Shown: positions 8,129 through 14,711 of the stretch, one piece after another
Numbering within the stretch: the first letter of the stretch is position 1
How the letters are laid out: each line of letters begins with the position of its first letter
Assembly: GCA_021323835.1 (NCBI GenBank)
Contig: JAJPKI010000122.1
Span: 1-14,711 of the forward strand
DNA length: 14,711 nt
From: Verrucomicrobiota bacterium
GTDB taxonomy: Bacteria > Verrucomicrobiota > Verrucomicrobiia > Limisphaerales > UBA11358
Direction: 5' to 3'
Notes under the pieces: generated by a model
The model's database searches: none
What the model was told of the DNA's origin: nothing
Seen by the model: the letters and a program-made list of their open reading frames with translations, nothing else
Made by a program: the position numbers and the translations under genes

Positions 8129-9385
8129 TTATTCCTTTCTGACTTTTGCACGCGCTACCACTTCGTCATTGATACGCCATCCAGCTTGATTGATTATAAC
8201 GGGCGTGCCTGGAGTCAATCCGCCAGCAACATCTTCATGCCAAAGTGGATCGTAAATCGCCGTCTGGTCTTTCTTGCCAATTTCTGACAGACCCAAGTTA
8301 CGGGCCATTACAGAAAGAATATCCTTTGCGTTAAAACCTTGATCGGCCTTCTCAAAAGCAAGAGCGATATGGCGAGCTCCATGTGCTGTAATAGATAATT
8401 TGTCATCTAATAGCACTTCTTCATTCGAAAGGTTTTCAAAAATCCATGTTTTCGACTGTTGGGCTTGGGTTTTAGTCAAATTACGCAGTTGGCGCATTAT
8501 TTTTTGAATGATAGCCAGGCTAGCTTCCGCATCTGTGGTGCGACGTTCTGCCAATAGAATACCAGCACCTAAACGGGCCAATGTTGCAGTGATAAATTCT
8601 CGTTCAGAAGAATCTGTAGTTAAAGTTGATTTGAAAAGTGTCTCTACCAATTTTACAGCAGACGCATTGGATTCTTTTCGGGTCAAAATCGTCGGCAAGA
8701 TGTCAATTGTCATTTTAAATAAGGCGCGATTTTGGTAAATGACCTCACTCAAGGCAGTAATTCGGTCATCGGTCAACGACGGTTGATGAAAAATCAGTGC
8801 CAGCAACTTACCGCTTTTGTCTTTCTTAAGCGCTGTCGTCAGTGCTTCGTGCCACGGCCTCAAATGTTTTTTTCTTTGTTGTCGATCAACCAACAAATCG
8901 AATAACGGCAATAATTTTTCAGGTTTTGAGTGAGCTAACAACCAGTCTGCTCCTACTGTGGAATAGATTTCCGTTGGATTTGCGAGCAACTGACCCTCGA
9001 CATCGCGCGCGGGTATTTTTTTTGCCTTTATCCAAATTTTTAGAGACGCGGAATTCGGCGCAACATTAAGCATTTGTTGCAGTGACAAGTCCTGAAAAAT
9101 GTCGCGCCAAATATTAAAAATCAATGTTGCAGACTCCAAAAGCCCACGGTCACGTAAAGCCTGCAAAAATTCAACAGCCTCATCAAAAACTAATTTTTGC
9201 CGTTGTATGGGGGGGCGAGAAAATTCGTCAAATAAAAAATCGATTTTTTTTCCGAAGTCTTCATCAATTATTCCCGTGCGAACGTTGCGAAATTCTTTTT
9301 CGATTTTTCTTTTTTTTGAGTCATCCAATGGTCCTTTGAGAAGGATTTTAAACACTGAAGTCAATTTCCGATCGAGCGAATTCAT
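8129..9385 (-). CDS. Helical-scaffold protein with C-terminal GrpE-like beta-domain
   Basis: A 418-residue protein. Residues 1-360 read as almost continuous amphipathic helices with no family I recognise, possibly a TPR/HEAT-like solenoid. The final ~55 residues align by eye with the GrpE head domain that opens the DnaK nucleotide cleft: L-G-L-S-E-I (364-369), Y-D-P-L-W-H-E (378-384; GrpE has FDPNLHE), T-P-G (391-393; GrpE APG), N-Q-A-G-W-R-I-N (399-406; GrpE MQKGYTLN) and V-A-R-A-K-V (410-415; GrpE IRAAMV). The GrpE N-terminal coiled coil is absent. It lies immediately upstream of the Hsp70-like gene, whose ribosome-binding site lies inside its last codons. The inferred role is nucleotide exchange factor and adaptor for that ATPase. 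The ATG at 9385 has only a weak GGA upstream. The operon link is firm; the GrpE relation is a motif-level call. Confidence 0.72.
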   Translation of the reverse strand: MNSLDRKLTSVFKILLKGPLDDSKKRKIEKEFRNVRTGIIDEDFGKKIDFLFDEFSRPPIQRQKLVFDEAVEFLQALRDRGLLESATLIFNIWRDIFQDLSLQQMLNVAPNSASLKIWIKAKKIPARDVEGQLLANPTEIYSTVGADWLLAHSKPEKLLPLFDLLVDRQQRKKHLRPWHEALTTALKKDKSGKLLALIFHQPSLTDDRITALSEVIYQNRALFKMTIDILPTILTRKESNASAVKLVETLFKSTLTTDSSEREFITATLARLGAGILLAERRTTDAEASLAIIQKIMRQLRNLTKTQAQQSKTWIFENLSNEEVLLDDKLSITAHGARHIALAFEKADQGFNAKDILSVMARNLGLSEIGKKDQTAIYDPLWHEDVAGGLTPGTPVIINQAGWRINDEVVARAKVRKE

Positions 9386-9442
9386 TATCCAATGATTACG
9401 CCGTTTCAGCCGAATCGCAGCAAAAATTTTCTGACGGCGTTC

Positions 9443-9460
9443 GCATTTTTTAAAAAATGC
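9443..9460. repeat. 18-bp perfect AT-rich palindrome
   Basis: GCATTTTTTAAAAAATGC is a perfect inverted repeat in the 96-nt gap between the RadC-like gene and the GrpE-like gene. A second, 7-bp inverted pair (ACGCCGT at 9398-9404, ACGGCGT at 9434-9440) lies between it and the start of the GrpE-like gene. It could be an operator, or a bidirectional terminator-like structure separating radC from the chaperone pair. Confidence 0.45.
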
Positions 9461-9481
9461 ATTATTTCAACAAAAAAACGT

Positions 9482-10012
9482 TTATGCAAAGAAGCAACCG
9501 CCAGTTTCGCGCAACGACGTGTGATTGCCATTGCCGATGACGACATGGTCAAGCACGTCAATTTTGAGCAATTGCCCGGCTCGAATGATGTCGCGTGTGA
9601 CTTGAATATCTGCTGCTGACGGTGACGATTCACCGCTTGGGTGATTGTGCATGATGATAATGGCGTGTGCGCTTGCCATGATTGCCAAACGATAAACTTC
9701 GCGTGGATGAACCAAAAGTGTGTCCATTGTTCCAACAGATACCAAATAATGCCCTTTGATTTTATGACGTGTATTCAGAATCACCACTGCGAGACATTCG
9801 CATTCAGGATTGAAGTAAGGATGAGTTTTGATGTGCAAATTCCAATAAGCTGCCGCTTGTTGCGGCTCTTGACATAATTGGATGTCGGTTGGCGTGGGAC
9901 ATTCCCGCAATGAAACAATTTTCCATTCCTGCGGTTGGTTTGGAAATTTGATTGGCTTAACGATGTTGTTCTCCACTTGAGGCGTTGGGAGATTGTTTTC
10001 TGTCGTATTCAT
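9482..10012 (-). CDS. radC: RadC-like JAB/MPN+ domain protein
   Basis: A 176-residue protein of the RadC/JAB (JAMM) family. The metalloprotease-type signature is complete: E72 in E-C-L-A-V-V-I-L-N-T, then H122-N-H124, seven residues, S132 and D135 in H-N-H-P-S-G-E-S-S-P-S-A-A-D. V-S-V-G-T-M-D-T-L-L-V-H-P-R-E-V-Y (91-107) and I-D-V-L-D-H-V-V-I-G (151-160) are also typical of RadC. The N-terminal helix-hairpin-helix of chromosomal RadC (~220 residues) is missing; the first ~30 residues are polar and look unstructured. Short RadC proteins of this kind are common on plasmids, prophages and genomic islands; their function is not settled, and the old DNA-repair assignment is in doubt. It is on the same strand as the GrpE-like gene but separated from it by 96 nt with a palindrome. 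No clear Shine-Dalgarno sequence precedes the ATG. Confidence 0.88.
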   Translation of the reverse strand: MNTTENNLPTPQVENNIVKPIKFPNQPQEWKIVSLRECPTPTDIQLCQEPQQAAAYWNLHIKTHPYFNPECECLAVVILNTRHKIKGHYLVSVGTMDTLLVHPREVYRLAIMASAHAIIIMHNHPSGESSPSAADIQVTRDIIRAGQLLKIDVLDHVVIGNGNHTSLRETGGCFFA

Positions 10013-10314
10013 ATTTGCGTTTCGGTTTTGAAGGAGCGGGATTGCTCTCTTCGCCTCACTGTTTTTGAGAGAGCAAACCCGCTCCGACCGAAACGCACCG
10101 AGCCCGCGACCGCGCTACAAAATCTCGGAGCAAAAGCAATGAAGTGACACGAGGCGCAAATTGTCAGTTAGGGAAAACTCTGCCTCGTGGCGCGAGATTG
10201 CTGTGTAGCCAAAATCAGCGCAGGAAGCGGGCGACGAACACGAACGAAAACAACGACGCTAGTGAACAACGATTCGTTGACTTTAGAATTTATCCAGTTC
10301 TTACTTTGCCGCGC
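10013..10314. other. Divergent intergenic region with two inverted repeats
   Basis: About 300 nt between the minus-strand RadC-like gene and the plus-strand H1-like gene. Frames open across it are compositionally poor and lack family resemblance. It contains a long imperfect inverted repeat (10017-10096) and a second hairpin, CACGAGGC (10148-10155) with GCCTCGTG (10182-10189). Both divergent transcripts should start here, but I see no strong promoter hexamers. Confidence 0.5.
10017..10096. repeat. Long inverted repeat upstream of radC
   Basis: Three blocks pair in register: GCGTTTCGGT (10017-10026) with ACCGAAACGC (10087-10096), GGAGCGGG (10033-10040) with CCCGCTCC (10078-10085), and GCTCTCT (10044-10050) with AGAGAGC (10068-10074). 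That is 25 paired bases with small internal mismatches and a 17-nt loop. The outer block ends 5 nt before the radC start codon, so it would sit in the radC leader RNA. It could be a regulatory hairpin or a short miniature-repeat element. Confidence 0.65.
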
Positions 10315-10650
10315 ATGAATGTATTTTCCTCGTTATCGGCGCAGCAACTTCGACGTGCTGCGGACATCAAAGATAAAATTGAATCATTTCAAAATGAATT
10401 GAACCGGATTTTCGGTTCGCCTGTAAAAGTTGTGGTTGCTGCCGCTCCAAAAAAACGGCGCAAAATGAGCGCAGCGGGCAGAGCCAGAATCGCTGCTGCT
10501 GCAAAAGCGCGATGGGCCAAAGTTAAAGGGAAAAAATCGGGTGCTGCTCTGGCGCAAAAGCCTAAACGTAAAATGAGCGCGGCAGCCAAAGCCAAAATTT
10601 CCGCCGCTGCCAAAGCACGTTGGGCGAAAATAAAAGCGGCGAAAAAATAA
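10315..10650 (+). CDS. Lys/Ala-rich histone H1-like DNA-binding protein
   Basis: A 111-residue protein. The first ~35 residues form a helix-rich N-terminus with a coiled-coil look (S-L-S-A-Q-Q-L-R-R-A-A-D-I-K-D-K-I-E-S-F). The rest is very basic and holds two copies of a ~24-residue unit that begins R/K-R-K-M-S-A-A and ends A-A-A-K-A-R-W-A-K-V/I-K, separated by a short Lys/Gly/Ala linker. Such Lys/Ala tails resemble histone H1 C-terminal domains and bacterial H1-like proteins that bind DNA without sequence specificity. I have seen similar repeats in Verrucomicrobiota proteins (from memory, not a search). The ATG at 10315 is chosen because the 57 codons upstream in the same frame look non-coding; no Shine-Dalgarno is visible. 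A role as a nucleoid or mobile-element protein is inferred. Confidence 0.7.
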   Translation: MNVFSSLSAQQLRRAADIKDKIESFQNELNRIFGSPVKVVVAAAPKKRRKMSAAGRARIAAAAKARWAKVKGKKSGAALAQKPKRKMSAAAKAKISAAAKARWAKIKAAKK

Positions 10651-10676
10651 CTGAGGCTTTTCACGACGGAAAATTG

Positions 10677-10889
10677 ATGAATACGCCGCCGGGATACGAA
10701 AAGAAATTTGCAGATTTCATCCGGCTTTGCTCGGAAGCGAAAGCAAACGGTATTTCACAGGTGACGGTTGCGTATCCGTGGGTGATTGGGGACACCTACG
10801 AAGAAATGATTGAAAGTTTGTCTCGGTTGGCAGATGCGGGACTGTCGCTGCATATCGCGGCTCGCAAGGATTGGCCAAGCCAAAATTGA
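10677..10889 (+). CDS. Small hypothetical protein (70 aa)
   Basis: A 70-residue open frame starting 26 nt after the H1-like stop, so probably cotranscribed. I do not recognise a family. The sequence looks like a folded alpha/beta protein: an amphipathic helix (about 8-22, K-K-F-A-D-F-I-R-L-C-S-E-A-K-A), a hydrophobic strand (V-T-V-A-Y-P-W-V-I-G, 28-37), a second helix (Y-E-E-M-I-E-S-L-S-R-L, 40-50) and a short C-terminal strand (L-S-L-H-I-A-A). The ATG at 10677 is used rather than one 57 nt upstream that overlaps the H1-like gene. There is only a weak GGA-type ribosome-binding site. No signal peptide or membrane segment. Confidence 0.5.
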   Translation: MNTPPGYEKKFADFIRLCSEAKANGISQVTVAYPWVIGDTYEEMIESLSRLADAGLSLHIAARKDWPSQN

Positions 10890-11224
10890 TCTCTCGCAAA
10901 GCCTTAAAAAGTTTTTTGGAAAGGCTTCGGTCTGCGGTCAGCGAGCGGGAAAAGTGGAGTGAAGACGGAGAGACGGCTGGAACGAAGCCGGAGCGCAACG
11001 CCGCCGCCGAGCCGCAGACGGAAGCCCGCCGCTTCTGCGGCTAACATCATTGCCACTCGTGACGAGCGCGCGGTTTTGCGGAGTGGAGTGGGCGTCGTCG
11101 AAAGGGAAGCGGGGCGACGGGCAGCCCGGTGAAGCGCAGCAAACCGTGCGTTGGTCACGGCGGAACAAGAGTGCTGTGCTTGTGCTTAAAAATCTATTTG
11201 CCGTTAAATTCGCTCTCCACCCCT
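10890..11224. other. GC-rich non-coding segment with hairpins; candidate repeat or RNA
   Basis: Between the 70-aa gene and the end of drmC no convincing gene is seen. Several frames are open together on both strands, as expected from GC-rich non-coding DNA; their products are Arg/Ala/Ser-rich and low in hydrophobic order. Structure seen: AAGCCTT (10899-10905) with AAGGCTT (10921-10927) around a T-rich loop just after the upstream stop; AGCCGCAGA (11010-11018) with TCTGCGGCT (11034-11042); CTCGT-G-ACGAG (11056-11066); and CCGTG (11144-11148) with CACGG (11156-11160). A 52-codon TTG frame (10886-11044) overlaps the preceding stop but has a skewed composition. It may be a dispersed repeat, a structured RNA or the remnant of one. 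Confidence 0.4.
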
Positions 11225-11995
11225 TTACAAAACTCGAAGCTGTCTCGTTGTAATCAAAGCGGTGAAATGACGGTCAAGCAGATCCGGCACTTTCCCACCG
11301 CGAAGCAGCACGCCAAGTTCCATGTTCCGTTCCATTGCTGCGTCCGTAAGATTTGCGCTCGTGACAAATGCGGTCAGGCCATCCGCAACGGCGCACTTGG
11401 CATGAACAGAGGCATTGGAAACCGCATTTGCCGTTTTGTCCCATTCATATAATTGTGCGCTCGGCAGGTTTTGCCGCAACATCGCAATTGAATCGAAAGT
11501 CACGTTGCCGCCATGTTCGGTCGATCTTTCAAGCAGAACGCACACGCGCACTTTACGCTCAATGGCACGGCGGAGAGACGTCACCACGCCGCCCACATGA
11601 AAGGCAACGAAGCTGACCATAAACAGTCGTTCACGTGATTCATCTATGAGACCGGTCAGCACTTGCGCCGTATGGCGGACGGGAACCAGACCGGTGACGG
11701 GTCCGGTCCATACCAATTCGACTGAAGAATCGCCCGCGGCAAGTGCCGCGGTGGCGGAGGCTGCCCGGAACATGGCGGAAAGTTCCGCAGCCGACACCTG
11801 CGGACAAGCCTTCAGCGCAGCGGTAAAATCTTCAGTGAGTCTAAGAGAAAACGATGAGCCAAGCGCGGCTTTGACAACTGAAAGGATATTTTTGTCCTTG
11901 CCCGATGCGAGTGCTGAGTAGACCACCTCAATCCGGTCGGGATGCACTTCCAAAGCAATTCGTGCAACGGCCTGGTGCAATGCGTTCACTCCCAT
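11225..11995 (-). CDS. drmC: DISARM protein DrmC, phospholipase D-like
   Basis: A 256-residue PLD-superfamily protein, the third gene of the DISARM core. A single HKD motif is visible: H198-A-K200, D205 and T-S-A-N at 212-215, followed by M-E-R-N-M-E-L-G (221-228). The pre-domain segment E-L-V-W-T-G-P-V-T-G-L-V-P-V-R (93-107) is characteristic of this family. One HKD per chain implies dimerisation to form the active site. DISARM restricts incoming phage DNA; DrmC is dispensable in some studied systems and its substrate is not settled. The ATG at 11995 overlaps the end of drmB by 10 nt, so translation is probably coupled. It is the last gene of the operon, as in class 1 DISARM. No clear terminator follows. 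Confidence 0.88.
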   Translation of the reverse strand: MGVNALHQAVARIALEVHPDRIEVVYSALASGKDKNILSVVKAALGSSFSLRLTEDFTAALKACPQVSAAELSAMFRAASATAALAAGDSSVELVWTGPVTGLVPVRHTAQVLTGLIDESRERLFMVSFVAFHVGGVVTSLRRAIERKVRVCVLLERSTEHGGNVTFDSIAMLRQNLPSAQLYEWDKTANAVSNASVHAKCAVADGLTAFVTSANLTDAAMERNMELGVLLRGGKVPDLLDRHFTALITTRQLRVL

Positions 11996-13825
11996 AAATT
12001 CGGCGGGAAAATACCGGCATCCGTGCAGTCGAAAGTTGGCACCAATAATGCACGATCAAGGTAACGATTTCCACGTTCGCAAGACGTCTCAGAAACGAAA
12101 CCGCATGCGTGGCACGAAGCGCCATGAAGAGAGCGGTCACTGGCTGGATTGTGCTCCGAGCATAGTGGGTCGGAAGAACAGACTGTAGCGCGGCGCAACG
12201 CCTGCTTTATCAATCGACCAAGATTTTCCGGTTTGCCTAATTCAACCAAACCGCCGAGCGTCCCGTCCGAATCGGCTGCGGCCGTGTAGAATAATATTCC
12301 CGCCATCGGGTCGTCCGTCCCGGCATCGGAATAAATACGTTCGCGAATGCTTGCTGCGTTGTAGCCGCACTCCAACGCAAGTTCCCGGATCAGAAGATGC
12401 GAAAATGTGTGGAGCATGGCGTAACGAATGCCCGGATAGCCTTTATCCGGATTAAGTTGACGTGCGCTTCGCCAGCCGCGATGCCCGACTTTAAGTTTCT
12501 CGTCCCGTTTTCTTACCGCGTCCCGCGCTTCCCAAGCGCGAATCACGTCTTCCTTGAAACGGATGAAGATGCCTTCGCCGTGAACATCGGACGCGGGAAC
12601 CCAAGTAGCCTTCGAGCGACAAAGCATCGCCATCGGCGGGCGTTCATCCGGATCATCCGATTCTTCGGGCGCTTCGACGCGAGTGAACCCAATCAAGGCG
12701 TTTACTTCGCGGAGGCGTTGCAGCAATAGAACGTCCCTGACAATCCCGGAAACTTCGCGGGGAACAACCGCCTTCGCAGTGAGAAAATATGGCCAGTCGT
12801 TCGGCGGATGGGTCGGTCAAAACCCTCCATTCGGGTCGCTTGATGTCGGTTTCCTTTGGCGGCGCATCTTTCGCTCCACTGCGTTTCAATTGAATCCCTT
12901 TCCAAATTTGTTCCGCAGTGAATGAGTCAATGCCGGGGAGTGCCCCCGATTTGGCGAGCGTCTTGAGCACGGTTTTCGTTTCGACTTCCGATTCCACATC
13001 GGAAAAATACGTCCAGCCGTCATCAATCAACTTACCCAAAAGGTCCTTGCCTTGGGGAATCGCCAGCACCGACAAGCTGATGGAAAACCAACTATTACTC
13101 GAACCGAGCAGAACCGCACGCGGTTTAGCCTCGCAATTTTCATCAAAGGTATTCAAGTGTGGATGACGTCCACGACAAGCTGGTAGATCGGCATCGCGGC
13201 CGAAAGCATGCACCAAACTTCTTGCCGGCACACCGCATCCGGCACATTTCACCCAAAGATTTTCAGTTTGGAGCGACGCACCCTGCTCAAAAAATTTCAA
13301 TGTGCCACCGCAATCAGGAGCACCCTGCGCCTGATGAAGATAATAGCGCCATGGAAAATCATCCAAGTGTCCCTTACGACAAGCCAGAAGAAAGCGAGCA
13401 GGAACAGCATCTGAATCATTGCCCTTTTCGCAACTCTTATGGACGAAGCGTGTGTCCTCGGGGCGGTAACTTTCCTTAATCGTGAAAAGCCCTGAATCGA
13501 ATTCCGCGAGCGTGCCGCAACGCACACAACGTAGCCAACGCGGAAACGGACGCACAGGAACGCCGATGCGAGCCTCGGCGGAAAATTTATCCTCATCTTC
13601 GGCGATTTTAATCGGCGGCATGCGGAGACGTTCGACCTGCGGTCCCAATACTCGTTTGACTGCTTCCAACAGACGGGACTCCTCAACTGGAAGGCATCGG
13701 TCTTGATCCCAGCGATCCAGCCCCATTGTAATCACGGAAATGTTCGGCAAATCAATCAGCGCGCCGGGACCGTAAGTCCAAAGAAGCTGACTGGGCCTCA
13801 CCTCGCCTACGGATATATTGTTCAT
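11986..13825 (-). pseudogene. drmB: DISARM protein DrmB (DUF1998), frameshifted
   Basis: Two overlapping open segments together encode a DrmB of about 612 residues, a normal length. The first (from ATG 13825) starts M-N-N-I-S-V-G-E-V-R-P-S-Q-L and carries zinc-ligand-like cysteines C100/C103, C149, C194/C197 and the G-H-L-D-D-F-P-W motif (152-159). Its frame goes off family after T-D-P-S-A-E-R. The family-like sequence resumes one base later as N-D-W-P-Y-F-L-T-A-K-A-V-V-P-R-E-V and runs to 11986 through the DUF1998 core (I-R-Y-A-M-L-H-T-F-S-H-L-L-I) and a C-S-S-D-P-L-C...C-H-A-C zinc cluster. The switch lies at about 12796-12825 and is explained by one extra base or two missing bases. Left unrepaired, the first frame stops at 12653. 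The start overlaps the drmA stop (ATGA), with a GGAAAAGG ribosome-binding site. This could be a real mutation or a sequencing error; conservation on both sides implies it is recent or artefactual. Confidence 0.85.
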
Positions 13826-14711
13826 TCCTTTTCCTCCGTTCCAGCGACCTTGGGTGGCTGCCAACCCGGGCCTTCCTCAAGTTTTGCAGCGTCCATAATA
13901 AGATTCACACCCGGCTCGACCTCGCGCATCGACATCGGCGCGGTCAATTCATCCCACCGCTGTAAGCCGGGCTTCTTCAGTAAAGCGAAAATGTCGCCTT
14001 GTTTCCATTCCGTCTCATATCCAAGGCGTCGTCCAGTTTTTGTCGCCTCCTTCACCCAACGGTCAATGCGATCAGCGAGCATTCCCTCCGCGCTGGTCTT
14101 CACTTCCGCCTTATCGGTGACCTTCCAAGCACGGTCCGATATGGATGTTTTTGCACCCCTTGCCTCCGCGTTGCCAACTGTCTTCAATTCGCCAGCACCC
14201 AAATTTGGATTCAACGATTCGTCCGACAACCGTAATAGACTGACCATGGCTCCAGTCAATCCACGATCCATCGCGCGCGCAGCGAATGGTGTCACGGATT
14301 GTGCCTCGACGTGCTTGTAGAATGTTGCGTGGTAATGCTCGAATGTTTCGTAGTGGGAAAGATCGCGTGGGCGCGACCAAGTGAGGACGGTGCAAACGAG
14401 ACCGGGAAAGGCACGGCCCACGCGACTTGTCGCCTGAATATATTCGGCGGTGCTCTTGGGCTGGCCATTGACGACCATCAAGCCCAAACGGTTCACATCC
14501 ACGCCGACTGAAAGCATGTTCGTCGCGAGCACCACGTCCATCGCACGAGCTTCACCCTTATCCCACGTAGCCTTGAACTTCACTTCAAGCTGGTCGAGTT
14601 TTTTCGGGATAAACTTGCTAGAAACGCGGGATGTCAATTCATCCACATTCCTCACACTACGCTGGCTTAAGCCCGGACGACGGACACGGCCCATCAACAC
14701 ACGAAAGGCGC
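13822..14711 (-). CDS. drmA: DISARM helicase DrmA, C-terminal part (runs off the window)
   Basis: The last ~295 codons of a superfamily 2 helicase; the frame is still open at the window edge, so the 5' part, with the Walker motifs, lies outside. Visible: helicase motif V, V-V-L-A-T-N-M-L-S-V-G-V-D-V; then M-V-V-N-G-Q-P-K-S; and motif VI Q-A-T-S-R-V-G-R. These are followed by the P-R-D-L-S-H-Y-E-T-F-E-H-Y-H segment and Q-S-V-T-P-F-A-A-R-A-M-D-R-G-L, both typical of DrmA-type helicases. DrmA and DrmB form the core DISARM complex that acts on incoming DNA. The gene overlaps drmB by 4 nt (ATGA). Methyltransferase and drmD genes expected in class 1 DISARM would lie beyond 14711 and cannot be checked here. 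Confidence 0.88.
   Translation of the reverse strand, partial: AFRVLMGRVRRPGLSQRSVRNVDELTSRVSSKFIPKKLDQLEVKFKATWDKGEARAMDVVLATNMLSVGVDVNRLGLMVVNGQPKSTAEYIQATSRVGRAFPGLVCTVLTWSRPRDLSHYETFEHYHATFYKHVEAQSVTPFAARAMDRGLTGAMVSLLRLSDESLNPNLGAGELKTVGNAEARGAKTSISDRAWKVTDKAEVKTSAEGMLADRIDRWVKEATKTGRRLGYETEWKQGDIFALLKKPGLQRWDELTAPMSMREVEPGVNLIMDAAKLEEGPGWQPPKVAGTEEKE

Noticed and set aside
9406..9735. 109-codon minus-strand open frame overlapping the RadC-like gene
   Set aside because: It is a frame-shadow of the RadC coding sequence, which has the complete JAMM motif in the other frame.
10144..10314. 57-codon N-terminal extension of the H1-like protein
   Set aside because: The extension is compositionally unlike the rest and spans a hairpin; the ATG at 10315 gives a compact protein with the helical start expected.
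10904..11168. Minus-strand open frames of 76-84 codons in the GC-rich segment
   Set aside because: Multiple overlapping frames are open at once and the products are Arg/Ala/Ser-rich without ordered hydrophobic pattern, typical of GC-rich non-coding DNA.
13703..14320. 205-codon plus-strand open frame opposite drmA/drmB
   Set aside because: It is antisense to the helicase motifs and the DrmB start; a shadow of the real genes.

Overview
The window is a dense anti-phage and conflict-gene island, most likely from a Verrucomicrobiota-like or related environmental bacterium. That assignment is an inference. It rests on mixed base composition, a short Lys/Ala-rich H1-like protein with K-M-S-A-A...A-R-W-A-K repeats that I associate with that phylum, and a DISARM locus. 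No rRNA, tRNA or CRISPR array was seen, and no integrase or transposase. A RadC-like protein is the only mobile-element-associated gene.

Layout. Plus strand, 43-6685: a stand-alone AAA+ ATPase that corresponds to only the second ATPase ring of ClpA/ClpB and lacks the usual pore loop; then the type IV toxin-antitoxin pair abiEi-abiEii with a 1-nt overlap; then a 1281-residue protein with an N-terminal PD-(D/E)XK (Mrr-like) nuclease domain, a central NACHT/STAND NTPase and a C-terminal HEAT-like array, which is the architecture of an antiviral STAND sensor. Minus strand, 10012-6727: a RadC-like JAB/MPN+ protein, then an operon of two unusual genes. The first is a mostly alpha-helical protein whose last ~55 residues match the beta-domain of the nucleotide-exchange factor GrpE. 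The second is an Hsp70/actin-fold ATPase that has no recognisable Hsp70 substrate-binding domain and instead ends in a Cys-rich, DnaJ-zinc-ribbon-like tail. Plus strand, 10315-10889: the H1-like protein and a 70-residue hypothetical. The segment 10890-11224 is GC-rich, hairpin-rich and has no convincing gene. Minus strand, 14711-11225: the DISARM core drmA (3' part only), drmB (frameshifted near 12.8 kb) and drmC, joined by 4-nt and 10-nt overlaps.

How the genes may work together. AbiE, the nuclease-STAND protein and DISARM are independent, known kinds of defence. The most novel element is the Hsp70-like/GrpE-like pair. It looks like a reduced or repurposed chaperone cycle in which the exchange factor is carried on a helical-repeat scaffold and the J-protein-type zinc ribbon is moved onto the ATPase itself. 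The ClpB-D2-like ATPase on the left could be a functional partner, as ClpB is of DnaK, but it is on the other strand about 6 kb away, so this is conjecture. The drmB frameshift means the DISARM locus is either inactive or misread at one base.
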